Part shown: one piece after another, positions 42,552 through 52,278 of the stretch | Position numbering within the stretch: position 1 is the first letter of the stretch | How the letters are laid out: each line of letters begins with the position of its first letter | Source of the DNA: G963666705 sp963666705 | GTDB taxonomy: Bacteria > Pseudomonadota > Alphaproteobacteria > CADEGL01 | Direction: 5' to 3' | DNA length: 64,000 nt | Assembly (NCBI GenBank): GCA_963666705.2 | Contig: CAXXKO010000016.1 | Span: 186,001-250,000 of the forward strand | Translations under genes and position numbers: made by a program | The notes under the pieces: model-generated | Databases searched by the model: none | The model's input: only the letters and a program-made list of their open reading frames with translations | What the model was told of the DNA's origin: nothing

Positions 42552-44474
42552 TCAGAACCGCCCCGCCGCGAAGACGCCGTACTGGGTGAAGGTGCCGTCG
42601 GTGCCGCGCCCCGAGGTGTTGGAGATGGAATAACGCAGGCCGAGCTCGAAGGCGTCGATGGGCTCGTAGCTCAGCTCGCCGCCATATTGCGGCCCGCGGA
42701 AGTTGTAACGGTCGAAGTTGTAGCCGGCGAACACCGAATAGTCGATGTAGTCGGTCAGCGCGCCGCCCGCGAATAGGATGGCGCCATGCACCTCGCGCGT
42801 GGAGAGGGGGAGCGGTGCGAACATTTCCCCGTTGCCGGCCGTGCGGGTCTCCCGGCCGAGCACGTATTCGCCGTCGGCCTGATATCCGATCGAGATGAAG
42901 GGCCGCTCGAGACTGATGGCGTAGCTCACTTCCGCCAGCAGGTTGAAGGAATGGGCGAGGTCGTTGTCGTCGTCGAGGCCAAAGCGGTTGACGGCGGCCT
43001 CGAAGGTCGCCGACCAACGCTCCTCGAGGTCGAGAGTACGGATGTGGGTGAGCGCCAGGCGGTCGCGCGTGCCGCCATCGGCGATGCCCTCGGTCAGTTC
43101 CCAGTACGGCCGGTGGTATTCGGCCGCGATACGCGTCCGGGACGTACCTTCGCGCCGTTCGGCCGACACGCCGCCGCCGAGCGAGCCGCTCGAGAGGAAC
43201 AGGGCCGGGCGGATCGACGCGGCCTCCTCGTCGAAGCTCTGGACGAAGCCGATCTCGCTGCGCAGGCGCACGGAATCGAAAGCTTCCGTGATGCCGCCCG
43301 GCCGGCGCAGGGTGGGTAACTCGAGGGTGCGGCGGTCCGAGGAAAGCTCCACCATCGAGCGCTCGAACAATGAAATGCGGCTGGTGGTGGTGACGATGTG
43401 CTGGTTGTCCCCGCCGTCCACGATCTGCCGCGTCAGGTCGATGCGCTTCAGGTCGCCGTAATCCCGCGCCAGCGCGGCGAGGGCGCGGGTCAGCCCCCGA
43501 TCGCCGGGCGAGAGCTCGAGCGCCTCGGTGTAAAGCTCGGCCGCGCGCTGCCAATTGCCCAGTTTCTGCTCCACCTCCGCCAGGGCGACGACGGCGGCGA
43601 GCGAGCGGCCATGGGCCGAGATCACGGCGCGGATATCCTCGCGCGCCGCCCGCACCTCGCCCAGCCGCAGCCTGAGCTGGGCGGACAGGAGCTTGAGCCG
43701 GCGGTCCTCGTCAGGCGTGAGCGGCCGGTCCACCAGCACCGCGCCAGGCGGCGGCGGGCGCAGCACCACCGTCACGGTGCCGCCCTCCGCGGCGATCTCG
43801 AAGGTCACCGCGCGGCTCGCGCGCAGCAGCAGGCTGTCGTAGCCCTGCTGGACCGACTCGACCCAGCCGGTCAGCGATTCGGGCAGGAATTCGAGGCCCG
43901 GCGCGCGCAACTCCCGATCGAAGCGCAGCAGCAGCTCGCGGCCCGCCACGCTCGAGGTCACGGTCACCGGCTTCTCCCATACGAACGTCACCCGCGCCTC
44001 CTCGGGCGCCACCGCGGCGCGGATGGCGACGGTGCCGGCGATCGGCTCCGCCGCCTGGGCCGGCACGACCGTCGGCGCGGGCTGGGGGACCGTAATGGTG
44101 AAGGGCGTAATCTGGCCCGCCCCTGGAAGCGCCGGCAGGCTCGTCTGGGCGATGTCCGCCGCCGGTGTTGCCCGGGCGAGCTGGGGGCCGGCTCCCGGCC
44201 CGGCTAGCAGGTCGCCCCAAGCGCTCGCTCTGATCCCCAGGCCCGCTTGCAATGGTCCGGTGGGCGCCGCTTCCGCCATGGCGCGCGGCGCGCTCGGGCC
44301 GGCATAAAGCGCGCGCCGCTCCCCGTCCGGCCAGGCGTCACCCTCGCGCTCCGCGTTCGCCATGCCGAAGGAGACGGCGAAGCCGGCCACGACCGCGAGG
44401 CCGAGCGCCGGCGGCAGCCAGCGACGGGTCCGGAAGCCGCGCCCACGCGCGCGCCTATTCGGTCGAGAGAACAT
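42552..44474 (-). CDS. pelB: PelB C-terminal part: outer-membrane beta-barrel porin
   Basis: Protein of 640 residues that corresponds to the C-terminal part of PelB. It starts with its own basic segment and membrane helix (RRWLPPALGLAVVAGFAVSF), then a Pro/Ala-rich linker, a beta-rich AMIN-like region (FVWEKPVTVTSSVAGRELLLRFDRE), a short TPR-like stretch (about 260-340) and a C-terminal beta barrel that ends in Phe (YGVFAAGRF). In P. aeruginosa TPR and barrel are one protein. Here they are two genes that overlap by 20 bp. ATG at 44474. The extra N-terminal helix and AMIN-like region suggest the split is old and functional rather than a simple frameshift. Confidence 0.78.
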   Translation of the reverse strand: MFSRPNRRARGRGFRTRRWLPPALGLAVVAGFAVSFGMANAEREGDAWPDGERRALYAGPSAPRAMAEAAPTGPLQAGLGIRASAWGDLLAGPGAGPQLARATPAADIAQTSLPALPGAGQITPFTITVPQPAPTVVPAQAAEPIAGTVAIRAAVAPEEARVTFVWEKPVTVTSSVAGRELLLRFDRELRAPGLEFLPESLTGWVESVQQGYDSLLLRASRAVTFEIAAEGGTVTVVLRPPPPGAVLVDRPLTPDEDRRLKLLSAQLRLRLGEVRAAREDIRAVISAHGRSLAAVVALAEVEQKLGNWQRAAELYTEALELSPGDRGLTRALAALARDYGDLKRIDLTRQIVDGGDNQHIVTTTSRISLFERSMVELSSDRRTLELPTLRRPGGITEAFDSVRLRSEIGFVQSFDEEAASIRPALFLSSGSLGGGVSAERREGTSRTRIAAEYHRPYWELTEGIADGGTRDRLALTHIRTLDLEERWSATFEAAVNRFGLDDDNDLAHSFNLLAEVSYAISLERPFISIGYQADGEYVLGRETRTAGNGEMFAPLPLSTREVHGAILFAGGALTDYIDYSVFAGYNFDRYNFRGPQYGGELSYEPIDAFELGLRYSISNTSGRGTDGTFTQYGVFAAGRF

Positions 44475-47400
44475 GGCCCGCGCGGCCGTACCGCTGGCTC
44501 TCGATGAGGAGCGCCGCGAAATCGGCGCGCAAGTTGGGGTCGCCCGGCCGCTCGGCGCGCAGGTCCTCGAACGCTTCGATGGCCCGATCGACCTCGCCCA
44601 GCCGGGCCAGCGCACTGGCCCGCAGCACGCGCAAGGCATAGTCCGGCCGGGCCTCGCCATCGATCGAATCGAGGGCGCGGGCGTAGTGGAACGCGGCAAG
44701 GTCCCGCCAGCCGAGCTCCGCCAGGAGGTCGCCATAGACGAAGTTGATCTCGGCGTCACCCGCCGCCAGCTCGAAATAACGGGTGAGGTGTTCGCGCGCG
44801 CGTTCGAGCGCACCCTCGGCGAGCGCGGCCAGCCCGGCCTCGCGCAGGACCTCGGCGTTGCGGGGCAGGGCGATCAGCAGCTTCTCGTAGGCGGCGAGCG
44901 CCTGGGCCGGAAGCTGGTTGTCGGCGGCGAGCTGGCCCAGCCAGCGTAATTTTCGCGGCGCATCCTCGATGGGAATTAGCAGCGCGAGCCCCTCCGCGAG
45001 CCGCGCGCGCAGGCGAAGCACCGCCAAGGCTTCGAGATAGGCCTCGAACACCGGCCCCTCGGCCGGGCCGCCATCGGGCCCGGCCAGGGCGAGCGCGCGC
45101 TCGGCGGCGCCGACATCGACGAGCGCTCGCATCCAACCCGCGCGGTCGCGGCCGTCCGTCACCGCCTCGCCCCGCAGCACGAGCCAGTCGACCCGGTCCG
45201 CCGGCGGCCGCGGCCCCCAGAGGTAGAGCAGTTGCTGGAGGTCGGGGCTGGAGGGCGGCTCGGCCTCGGCGAGGGTCATGAAGATCCGTTCGGCGGCCGC
45301 CTTGCGCCCGGCCTCGAGCAGACGGAAGGCGATTCCCCGGCGCGCCTCGGCATCGAGGCCCGGGTCCAGCGCCACGCGCTCGAAATAATCCGTGGCCGCG
45401 TCCGCGCGGCCCGCCCGGTCCAGCGCTTCGGCGTAGGCGAAGATCCATTGGCCGCCGTATTCGTCGGCGAAAACCTCGAGATACGGCAGCGCCGCGGCAA
45501 CGCCTCCGCGCTCCATGAGGAGGTAGAGCCGCTCCTCACGCTGCTTGCGCGAGAGGCCGGGGCGGTCGAGCTCGTCGACGAGGAAGGCGGCGAGGAGGTC
45601 GGCCCGTCCCGCCTTGGCGGCTATGTCGGTGAAGGTCCAGAACCAGGGGCCGCCGCGCGTCCGGGCCAGGGATTCGAGGATGGGCAGGGCGGCCGTATAG
45701 GCACCGGCCTCGACGAGGCCGCTCACCAGGGCGTCGCGGTCGGCCTCCGTCAGGTTCGGGTCGGCCAATCGCCGGTCGAGATGGGCGACGAGCTCTTCGC
45801 GCACCGGCTGGCCGTCCTTGAGGGCCGCGGTCAGGGCTTCGAGATAGGCGCCCTCGACTTCCGCGTCGCCGGGCAGCAGACCCCGCAGCCGCGCGAGCGC
45901 CTCCCCCGGCCGGCCGCTGGCGATGAGGGCGCGGGCGAGGTAGAGCTCGCGCCGCGCATCCGGCCGCCGGGCGTAGAGCCGCTCGGCCGCGGCGAGGGCG
46001 AGGGCATCGGCATCGTTGGCGCTGGCGATGAAATAGAGGTCCTCCAGCAGCCGGTCGCCCAGCTCCGCGTCCGGCGCGGTCTCGAGCCAGGCGAGCACGG
46101 CCGCGTCGCCCTTGGCCGCGGCGGTGAGAAGCGCCCAGGCGGCATTGATGCGGGGCGAGGGCCGTTCCGCGCGCAGCGCGTCGAGCACGGCCACCCCTTC
46201 GGCCGCCCGTCCCAGATCGAGGTAGAGCTGGGCGAGGTCGGCCACCACCGTCTCGGGCGCATCGGGGCTTTGCGCCAGCGCGCGCAGGAGCGCGAGCGCG
46301 TCCCCATCCCGCCCCAGGCGCTGGTAGAGACCGGCCAGGCCGATGCGCTGGTCGAGGCGCAGGTCGGGATCGGCCGCCGCCGCCGCCGCCCAGCGCCGAG
46401 CCGCCGCCTCTTCGCCGCGCAGGAGGGCGAGCCGTGCCGCGAGAATGGGCCGTGCCGCGAGGAAACCCTCGCCCAGCCGGTCCAAGAGCGCGCGGGCGAT
46501 GTCCGGCCGGCCGCGGTTGACCACCGCCTCGACCAGGCCGGCGAGCAGCCAGTCGGCCAGGCTCTCGGGCCCGAACCGCTCCGCCGCGGCGAAGGCGAGG
46601 TCCTCCTCGCCGCGGCGCAGCGCGAGCTCGATGAAGCTGTCGCGCAGTATGGCGGGCAGGAGGTCCGCCTCGTAGAGCGGCAGCAGGCGGTCGAACGCCC
46701 GCTCGACGCGCCCCATCCGCGATTCGAGCGAGACCAGCTCGGCCAGGAGCGACGGATCGTCCGCCGCCAGTCCCGCGAACGCCTCGAGCAGGTCGAGGGC
46801 ACGCCCCGGCCGGTCCTTGCTGTCGAGCAGCAGCGCGAGCCTGAGTGCCGCGTCGCCGCCCGCATTGCGCTCGACATAGAGGCGCGCCCAGGCGAGCGCG
46901 TCGTCGGCCCGGTCGAGGTCGATCAGCACGCTCACCAGTAGGGCCATGAGGTCCAGGTCGACCGCCTCGGGCTGGCGCGCGGCCAGGGTCTCGATGGTGT
47001 GGGCGGCGCCCTCGAGCATGCCGATCGCGGCCCGCAGCCGCGCCAGATCACCATACTCGGCGGGCGTGGCGGTGAAGCGGTCGATGAGGAGGGTGAGCGC
47101 CCTTTCGCGCTCCTCGTCCTGGCCGCGAAAGGCAAGGATGCCAACCAGTTCGCGCAGGATCTCCGGCGTGGCCGCGAGTGCGGCCAGGCGCCCGAGGTTG
47201 ACCTGGTAGTCGCCCTTGCGGTGGGCCGCCTTGTAGTACTTGCCCAACAGCGCCAGGGCCTCGGCATTCCCGGGGTTGGCCGCGACGAAGCGCTCCAGAA
47301 TCGCGAGCGCCGGGCCGAGCTCCCCATAATAAAGGTAGATTTGCGCCAACGGGATCGCTACCGAAACCGACATGTCGCCCGATGCATAGCGACCCTCGTA

Positions 47401-47677
47401 TGTCTCCCGCGCCAGGACGAAGTCCTTGTCCTTCATGCGCATGAGGGCGAGCTCGCGCTCGCGCGGGACGAGTGAAGTAGGCGGCGACGATCCCGGCCGC
47501 GGCGATGAGCAGGGCACAGAGGTAGTAGCCTGGGCTGACGACGCGCGAGCGGCGACCGAAGGACGGCGCCGGGCGCGCCGACGCCGGGGATGCGCCCACC
47601 GCCCCCCCGCCCGAATCCGCTGGGACGGCCGCACGCGGCCCGCGCAGGCGCCTTAATATGCCTAGTCCGCCAATCAT
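44455..47677 (-). CDS. pelB: PelB N-terminal part: membrane-anchored TPR protein, frameshifted near its start
   Basis: Long TPR-repeat protein of about 1070 residues that corresponds to the periplasmic TPR scaffold of PelB, which guides the polymer and binds PelA. From ATG 47677 the frame gives MIGGLGILRRLRG and a membrane helix (YYLCALLIAAAGIVAAYF). The TPR part (LVPRERELALMRMKDKDFVL onward) is in a different frame. Dropping one base within 47471-47478 reads AYSLVPRERELALM, the expected junction. This is a one-base frameshift or sequence error. If real, only a helix-less TPR product could be made from an internal start. The stop overlaps the barrel gene by 20 bp. Confidence 0.75.
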
Positions 47678-47706
47678 GGTCGGCCCACTCGAGCCTGCCT
47701 CCGGTT

Positions 47707-48606
47707 TCAGGGTGCCGGTCGCGGCACGATGCGGTCGAGCTCCACGGTCGCCACATAGGGCTCGAACCCGTTGGCGCGCTCCACCTCGTAGATGTGCCGG
47801 ATGCCCTCGGCATCGTCCGGGTCCCAGTAATCGAGGGTCATGACGCGCAATTCCGGCCGCCGCGCGCGCGCCGCGGTGAGGAGCTCGACCTGCAGCCGGT
47901 AGGTCTCGGGATCGACGCGGCCATAGGTCCCGGCCGCGAAATCGTAGTCCGTGTACACCGACTCGCCGAGGGCCATGTCGATCGCGCCTTCGACCTCCGG
48001 CAACAGGGAATAGGCCCTGTTCAGCATGATCGGGATGGTGGGGTAGTGCCGGCGCAGGGTGCGGACCAGGCGCGCCGCCGCGGCCGTCATGCCGGCATAC
48101 CTCTCCGGCTCGGTGCGCTCGAGGTGTATCGGATTGTCGAGGGTATCGAGAAAGAGCCCGTCGAAGCCGTCGAACAGAATCGCCGGCACGATCTCCTCGA
48201 TCACCCGCTTGGTCCATCGGCGGTCGCGCAGGTCGATGTAGAAGCTGCCCTTCCAGGTGGGGTTCTCCGCCAACAGCAGGCCCTCCCGCGAGAGGTCGTC
48301 GAACCAGGCGCGGTAGCTCGCCACCTCGCCCAGGCTGATGTAGCCGAGCAGGACCTTGCCGCGGTCCTTGAGCTCGGCGAGGGAGGGGTGGGCCTCGCTG
48401 TCGAGCACCAGCAGGCCGAAGGCGTCGAATGCGTCGGTCGGTGCCGCGGCCGCGTAGTACACCATCCACGGCGCCGCCCCGGTGTCCCTGTCCGCGCGCG
48501 CCGGCCCCGCCATCACGGCGAGGGCGGCGAGGGCGGCGAGGGCCCCCACCCGCCAGACCGGGCCCGCCCGCCGGATCGCGTTCGCCCTCCAGCCGCGCTT
48601 CCTCAT
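47707..48606 (-). CDS. pelA: GH114-type glycoside hydrolase, minimal PelA
   Basis: Periplasmic or secreted protein of 299 residues. A signal region (basic start, then VGALAALAALAVMAGPARAD) precedes a GH114 TIM barrel: VYYAAAAPTDAFDAF, LLGYISLGEVASY, FDGLFLDTLDN with Asp154, and the late GESVYTDYDF. This matches the hydrolase domain of PelA, which cleaves alpha-1,4-linked galactosamine-containing polymers. The deacetylase and other domains that make canonical PelA about 950 residues long are absent from this gene and from the operon. ATG at 48606 overlaps the pelE stop (ATGA). Confidence 0.82.
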   Translation of the reverse strand: MRKRGWRANAIRRAGPVWRVGALAALAALAVMAGPARADRDTGAAPWMVYYAAAAPTDAFDAFGLLVLDSEAHPSLAELKDRGKVLLGYISLGEVASYRAWFDDLSREGLLLAENPTWKGSFYIDLRDRRWTKRVIEEIVPAILFDGFDGLFLDTLDNPIHLERTEPERYAGMTAAAARLVRTLRRHYPTIPIMLNRAYSLLPEVEGAIDMALGESVYTDYDFAAGTYGRVDPETYRLQVELLTAARARRPELRVMTLDYWDPDDAEGIRHIYEVERANGFEPYVATVELDRIVPRPAP

Positions 48607-49742
48607 GCGGTCACCGGGCGCAGGACCCCCGAGCCGCTTTCCGCCGTGGCCCAGAGGTGGACCGTATCGACCACGTTCACGGGGAACGAATCGAGCCGGG
48701 TCAACACCTGGTAATGGGCCTTGGCCAACCGGCGAACCTCCTCGAACCGGCCCAGGCGGTAGAGGCTTTCCATGTACCAGGGGATCATCCGCCGCGTCCA
48801 TTGGCCCTCCTCGATACACATGGCGAACCACTCGGCGGTCTGGTCATAGCGGCCACCGCGCAACAAAAGGCGGCCCACAGCCAGCCGGGCCACAACATCT
48901 TGCGGCAATACGCGCAAATAGTCGAGATATGCCTTCAATGCCGAATCCCGGCTGCGCTGTTCGCGCTGGGCGTCGAGAAGGCCCGTGAACGAGTAGTTGT
49001 CGAAATGGGTGGCCATGGCCAGCAGGCTCTCAGGATTGCCCGGGTCTTTTCCGGCTTCGTCCTCGAGCTCGTTGGCCCGCCGCAGGAAATCGTCCTCGAT
49101 CGTGGCCACCGCCGTCGCCGCCTGCACCCGGACGGCATTGTCGGCGTGGCGCAGGGCCTGGCGCAGGGCCGGCGCGAACGCCGGGTAGAAGCTCCGGGTC
49201 ATCAGCGTGATGGCCTGTTGCTGCTGCAGTCGGGTGCCGTAGGAGAGCACCGCCATGAAGGGGGTGACACCGCCCCGATCCCCGCTCTTGGCGCCCAGGG
49301 CGGCGAGGCGCTCATCGAGCATCCGCCCACCCAGGTCCTCGTCCTCGGGGAAGAGCGCGCTGTACCATTCGCTGAACGGGGTCGCGGACCGGTAGGTGGC
49401 GAGGTAGAGGGAGGCCGTCAACAGGCTGCCGACGGCGCCCACGGGCCCGAGGAAAGCCGTCGCGACGGCGAGAAGGATCATCGCCGGGGCGCCGCGGCCG
49501 GTGCGCCGGTAATGGGCGGCCGTCGCGCCGGCGAGCAGGGCCACGATCGTGGCGTGGGCGGCGACGGCCAGGCCGAGCGGCAGCGCGTCGCGCCAGAGCG
49601 CCATGAGGAGCGCCGTCTCGGCGGCGGCGACGATGGCGGCGGCGACCCCCACGAGGAGGTGCCCCCGCGCGCCCGCGCGGCGATCTTCGCCCGCCGCCGC
49701 CTCCCACCCCGCCTCGCCGGCGCTATGGGCGCTGTTCGACAT
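48603..49742 (-). CDS. pelE: PelE-like membrane TPR protein
   Basis: Protein of 379 residues with a soluble N-terminus, about four hydrophobic helices (VGVAAAIVAAAETALLMALW onward) and a C-terminal helical/TPR region (FRRANELEDEAGKDPGNPES-like repeats near 200-330). PelE normally links PelD and PelF in the synthase complex. ATG at 49742 lies inside the end of pelD (20-bp overlap), and its stop overlaps pelA. Assignment rests on architecture and position between pelD and pelA more than on sequence motifs. Confidence 0.78.
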   Translation of the reverse strand: MSNSAHSAGEAGWEAAAGEDRRAGARGHLLVGVAAAIVAAAETALLMALWRDALPLGLAVAAHATIVALLAGATAAHYRRTGRGAPAMILLAVATAFLGPVGAVGSLLTASLYLATYRSATPFSEWYSALFPEDEDLGGRMLDERLAALGAKSGDRGGVTPFMAVLSYGTRLQQQQAITLMTRSFYPAFAPALRQALRHADNAVRVQAATAVATIEDDFLRRANELEDEAGKDPGNPESLLAMATHFDNYSFTGLLDAQREQRSRDSALKAYLDYLRVLPQDVVARLAVGRLLLRGGRYDQTAEWFAMCIEEGQWTRRMIPWYMESLYRLGRFEEVRRLAKAHYQVLTRLDSFPVNVVDTVHLWATAESGSGVLRPVTA

Positions 49743-51183
49743 CGGACGGGCTCTCCGCGGGACGGTCGTGCAGCGCCTGCACGGTCGCTTCGAAGCGCGC
49801 GCCGGGGGCCAGCTCGCGCAATTGCTCGCGCAGCGCGTCGACCAAGCCACCCGCGGCATCCTGGGCCTCGCGCACGCCCAGTCCCGGCATGAGCACGACG
49901 AACTCGTCCCCCGTATTGCGGTACTCGAAACAGAGGTCGGTGACCCGTCCGGCAAGGCGCAGCGCGGTGCCGAGCGCGCCGGGGATGGCGCCCTTCTCCC
50001 GCGGGGTCAGGGCGTCGCCGGTCACCAGATGGAGCAGGACGGCCGTAAGGTCGAACTCCATGCGCCGCGCCAGCGAGATGAGGAAGGATTGCTGGGCCGA
50101 GTAAAAACGGAACGGCAGGATCGTGCGGCCGAGGTAGGCCTCCCCGTCCGCATGGTGGTCGGTTTGCGCCATGGCGTTCGAATAGGCCGTGCCGATCCAG
50201 GACGAGAGGGCGCGGAAATTCTCGACCGTGCTGACATTGAGGTCGAAGAGCGCCAACTTCTCGATCTTGAGCATGCCGATCACTTCGTCCGTATCGGTGC
50301 TGATCAGGGGGCCGGCGAGGACGCCCTCCGCGCCGAGCAACTGCTGGTCGGCCGAATTGGCGGCGCAGACGATACGGCGTGCGCCGACCACCTCGGCGAA
50401 AATGGTCGAGCTGGTATGGAAGATGCGGGCATAGCCGTCCCCGCTTTCCCAGCCGTCCTGCATCGAAGCTTCGAGAACGTCGTTGTGGAGAAGGAAAAGC
50501 GAGAATTTCTCCGGGTTGATGACGGAGCGGATAACCTCCGCCACGCCCAGCAGCACCTCGCCCGGATCGCGCCGCTCGATCGCCCGCGCGGCCCGGTAGG
50601 TGGTGACGAACGTGTCGAGTTGCCCCGCCACCCGGACTTCGAGGTTGTTCTTGACCCGGTCGAGCCTGTTGTAGGCCGCGGAAAGCCGGTCGAGGCGCTG
50701 GTCCGCGTCCGCCATGAGGTCGAGGGTCTCCTGGCGCTCCCGTAACTGTCGGGCCCGCAGTTCGCCCAGGAAAACGGCGGCCGTCAGCCACATGATCGGG
50801 CGCGACATGAACTCGAGGAAGTAGCTGTAGACCTCCTGGTCGATGGCCTGGGCCGGCAGGGCGCCGCTGAACAGGGCGGCGGTCGACAGGATGGCCGCGA
50901 ACAATGCCTCGCCCGAGCCGTACTGGACGGCCATCAGGAGGACGATGATCCAGAACGGATGGGGCCGGATGTCCCACATTCGGTCGCCATCGAGCAGAAG
51001 GATGTCGATGGCCACCGCGAGGGCCAGAAACAGAGCCGTCTCGACGATCGCCGATACCCGCAAGCCGAAAAGCTGGCGCGGCGCCGTCTCATCGTCGGTC
51101 GATACGCGCCGGACGTCGATCGCGGCGATCGCGGCACCGCCGGTGGCCAGCACCTCGTCGTTTTGGGCGGGTTCCGTGGTCAT
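49723..51183 (-). CDS. pelD: c-di-GMP receptor PelD
   Basis: Inner-membrane protein of 486 residues. It has four membrane helices (about 45-150), a coiled coil (RERQETLDLMADADQRLDRL), a GAF domain and a degenerate GGDEF domain. The active-site motif is reduced to TGDEF (YRNTGDEFVVLMPG), so no cyclase activity is expected. The inhibitory-site motif RxxD is present as R413-VT-D416 and should bind c-di-GMP, which activates Pel synthesis. It is the first gene of the pel operon. The 161-bp gap to the divergent response-regulator gene should contain the pel promoter. Confidence 0.9.
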   Translation of the reverse strand: MTTEPAQNDEVLATGGAAIAAIDVRRVSTDDETAPRQLFGLRVSAIVETALFLALAVAIDILLLDGDRMWDIRPHPFWIIVLLMAVQYGSGEALFAAILSTAALFSGALPAQAIDQEVYSYFLEFMSRPIMWLTAAVFLGELRARQLRERQETLDLMADADQRLDRLSAAYNRLDRVKNNLEVRVAGQLDTFVTTYRAARAIERRDPGEVLLGVAEVIRSVINPEKFSLFLLHNDVLEASMQDGWESGDGYARIFHTSSTIFAEVVGARRIVCAANSADQQLLGAEGVLAGPLISTDTDEVIGMLKIEKLALFDLNVSTVENFRALSSWIGTAYSNAMAQTDHHADGEAYLGRTILPFRFYSAQQSFLISLARRMEFDLTAVLLHLVTGDALTPREKGAIPGALGTALRLAGRVTDLCFEYRNTGDEFVVLMPGLGVREAQDAAGGLVDALREQLRELAPGARFEATVQALHDRPAESPSDVEQRP

Positions 51184-51295
51184 CTCGTCACGTCGGCCTC
51201 GTCACTTGGGCTGGCCGCATAATATCAGTTGAATCACTGTCTTAGAAGCCACCGCGGCGCCACGCGCGGGCGCCTCGGGGGGAGGGCCACCGATC

Positions 51296-51316
51296 GCTCG
51301 CGGCCTGGCCGCGAGC
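51296..51316. promoter_or_regulatory. Perfect 10-bp-arm palindrome between pelD and the response regulator
   Basis: gctcgcggcc and ggccgcgagc are separated by a single base, in the divergent intergenic region 29 bp before the GTG of the response-regulator gene. It could be an operator or a hairpin in the 5' leader. No protein can be assigned. Confidence 0.4.
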
Positions 51317-51344
51317 GCTAACTTCTTGCGCCCGCGACGGCGAG

Positions 51345-52184
51345 GTGCCACGTTTCACCGATCTCCAGCGCACGATGATCGAGCGGGAAATGGACCAGCA
51401 GGCGAACACCGGCCCGGGGGCGGACGGCGACAAGGGTCGCGTCCTCCTCGCCGAGGACAGCCCCACCAACAAGATGCTGGCGACGGCGATCCTGCGCGAG
51501 GCGGGGTTCGCCGTGACGGGCGTCTCCAACGGGCGCGAGCTTCTCGAGGCGCTGCGGGCCGGCGCCTACGACGTCATCCTGATGGACATCTTCATGCCCG
51601 AGATGGACGGCATCGAGGCGACCAGGACCATCCGCACGCTGCCCGGGTCGCGCGGCCTGTTGCCGATCATCGCCATGACCGCCTACGCCCTGGAAAGCGA
51701 CAAGCAGAGCTGCCTCGATGCCGGCATGAACGACTACGTCTCGAAGCCGATCCAGAAGCAGGAGCTGCTCGAGACAGTCACGCGCTGGATCGGCCATTCG
51801 GCGACGGCCGAGGAGGCGCCCGTCCGCGCGCCTTCCGCCGTCATCATCGATTCGAGGGTGATCGAGGCGCTCGAGCGCGAGACCGATTCGGCCCTGCTGA
51901 TGGAGCTCGCGCGCGCCTTCGTCACCGAGACGGCGTCGCGGCTCTCGAGCATCAGCGCCGCCGTCCAGGCACGCGACCTGGCGGCGCTCGAGCGCGAGGC
52001 GCTGGCGCTCAAGGGTGGTGCCGGGACGTTCGGCGCGGCGCAGCTCGTCGATTACGCGAGTGCGCTCGCGCAGGCCTGCCTGTCGAACGACCTCGACCGG
52101 TCGATCGAGGTCGTGCGCGCCCTGCCCAAGGTGGCGCTCGTGGCGTGCAAGGCGCTCGCGGACCGCTACCTCGACGGCGGTTGA
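51345..52184 (+). CDS. Receiver-Hpt protein with degenerate Hpt domain
   Basis: Two-domain protein of 279 residues. The receiver (about 30-150) is complete: Glu37/Asp38, phospho-acceptor Asp81 (VILMDIFMPEMDG), Thr112 (AMTAYA) and Lys134 (YVSKP). The C-terminal four-helix domain (about 165-275) has the Hpt pattern, but the AHxLKGSAG motif reads ALALKGGAG, so the phospho-acceptor His is Leu220. GTG start at 51345 follows GGCGAGG; ATG at 51375 is an alternative. It is divergent from pelD and probably linked to Pel control, which is inference. Confidence 0.85.
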   Translation: MPRFTDLQRTMIEREMDQQANTGPGADGDKGRVLLAEDSPTNKMLATAILREAGFAVTGVSNGRELLEALRAGAYDVILMDIFMPEMDGIEATRTIRTLPGSRGLLPIIAMTAYALESDKQSCLDAGMNDYVSKPIQKQELLETVTRWIGHSATAEEAPVRAPSAVIIDSRVIEALERETDSALLMELARAFVTETASRLSSISAAVQARDLAALEREALALKGGAGTFGAAQLVDYASALAQACLSNDLDRSIEVVRALPKVALVACKALADRYLDGG

Positions 52185-52278
52185 GGGCGGGACGGGCGGC
52201 GCGCGGCACTCGCATCGGCCCGGGAGCCGCGGGCAGCGTGTTTGACTGGCGTGCCCGCGCCGCTATGATCCGCGCGCC

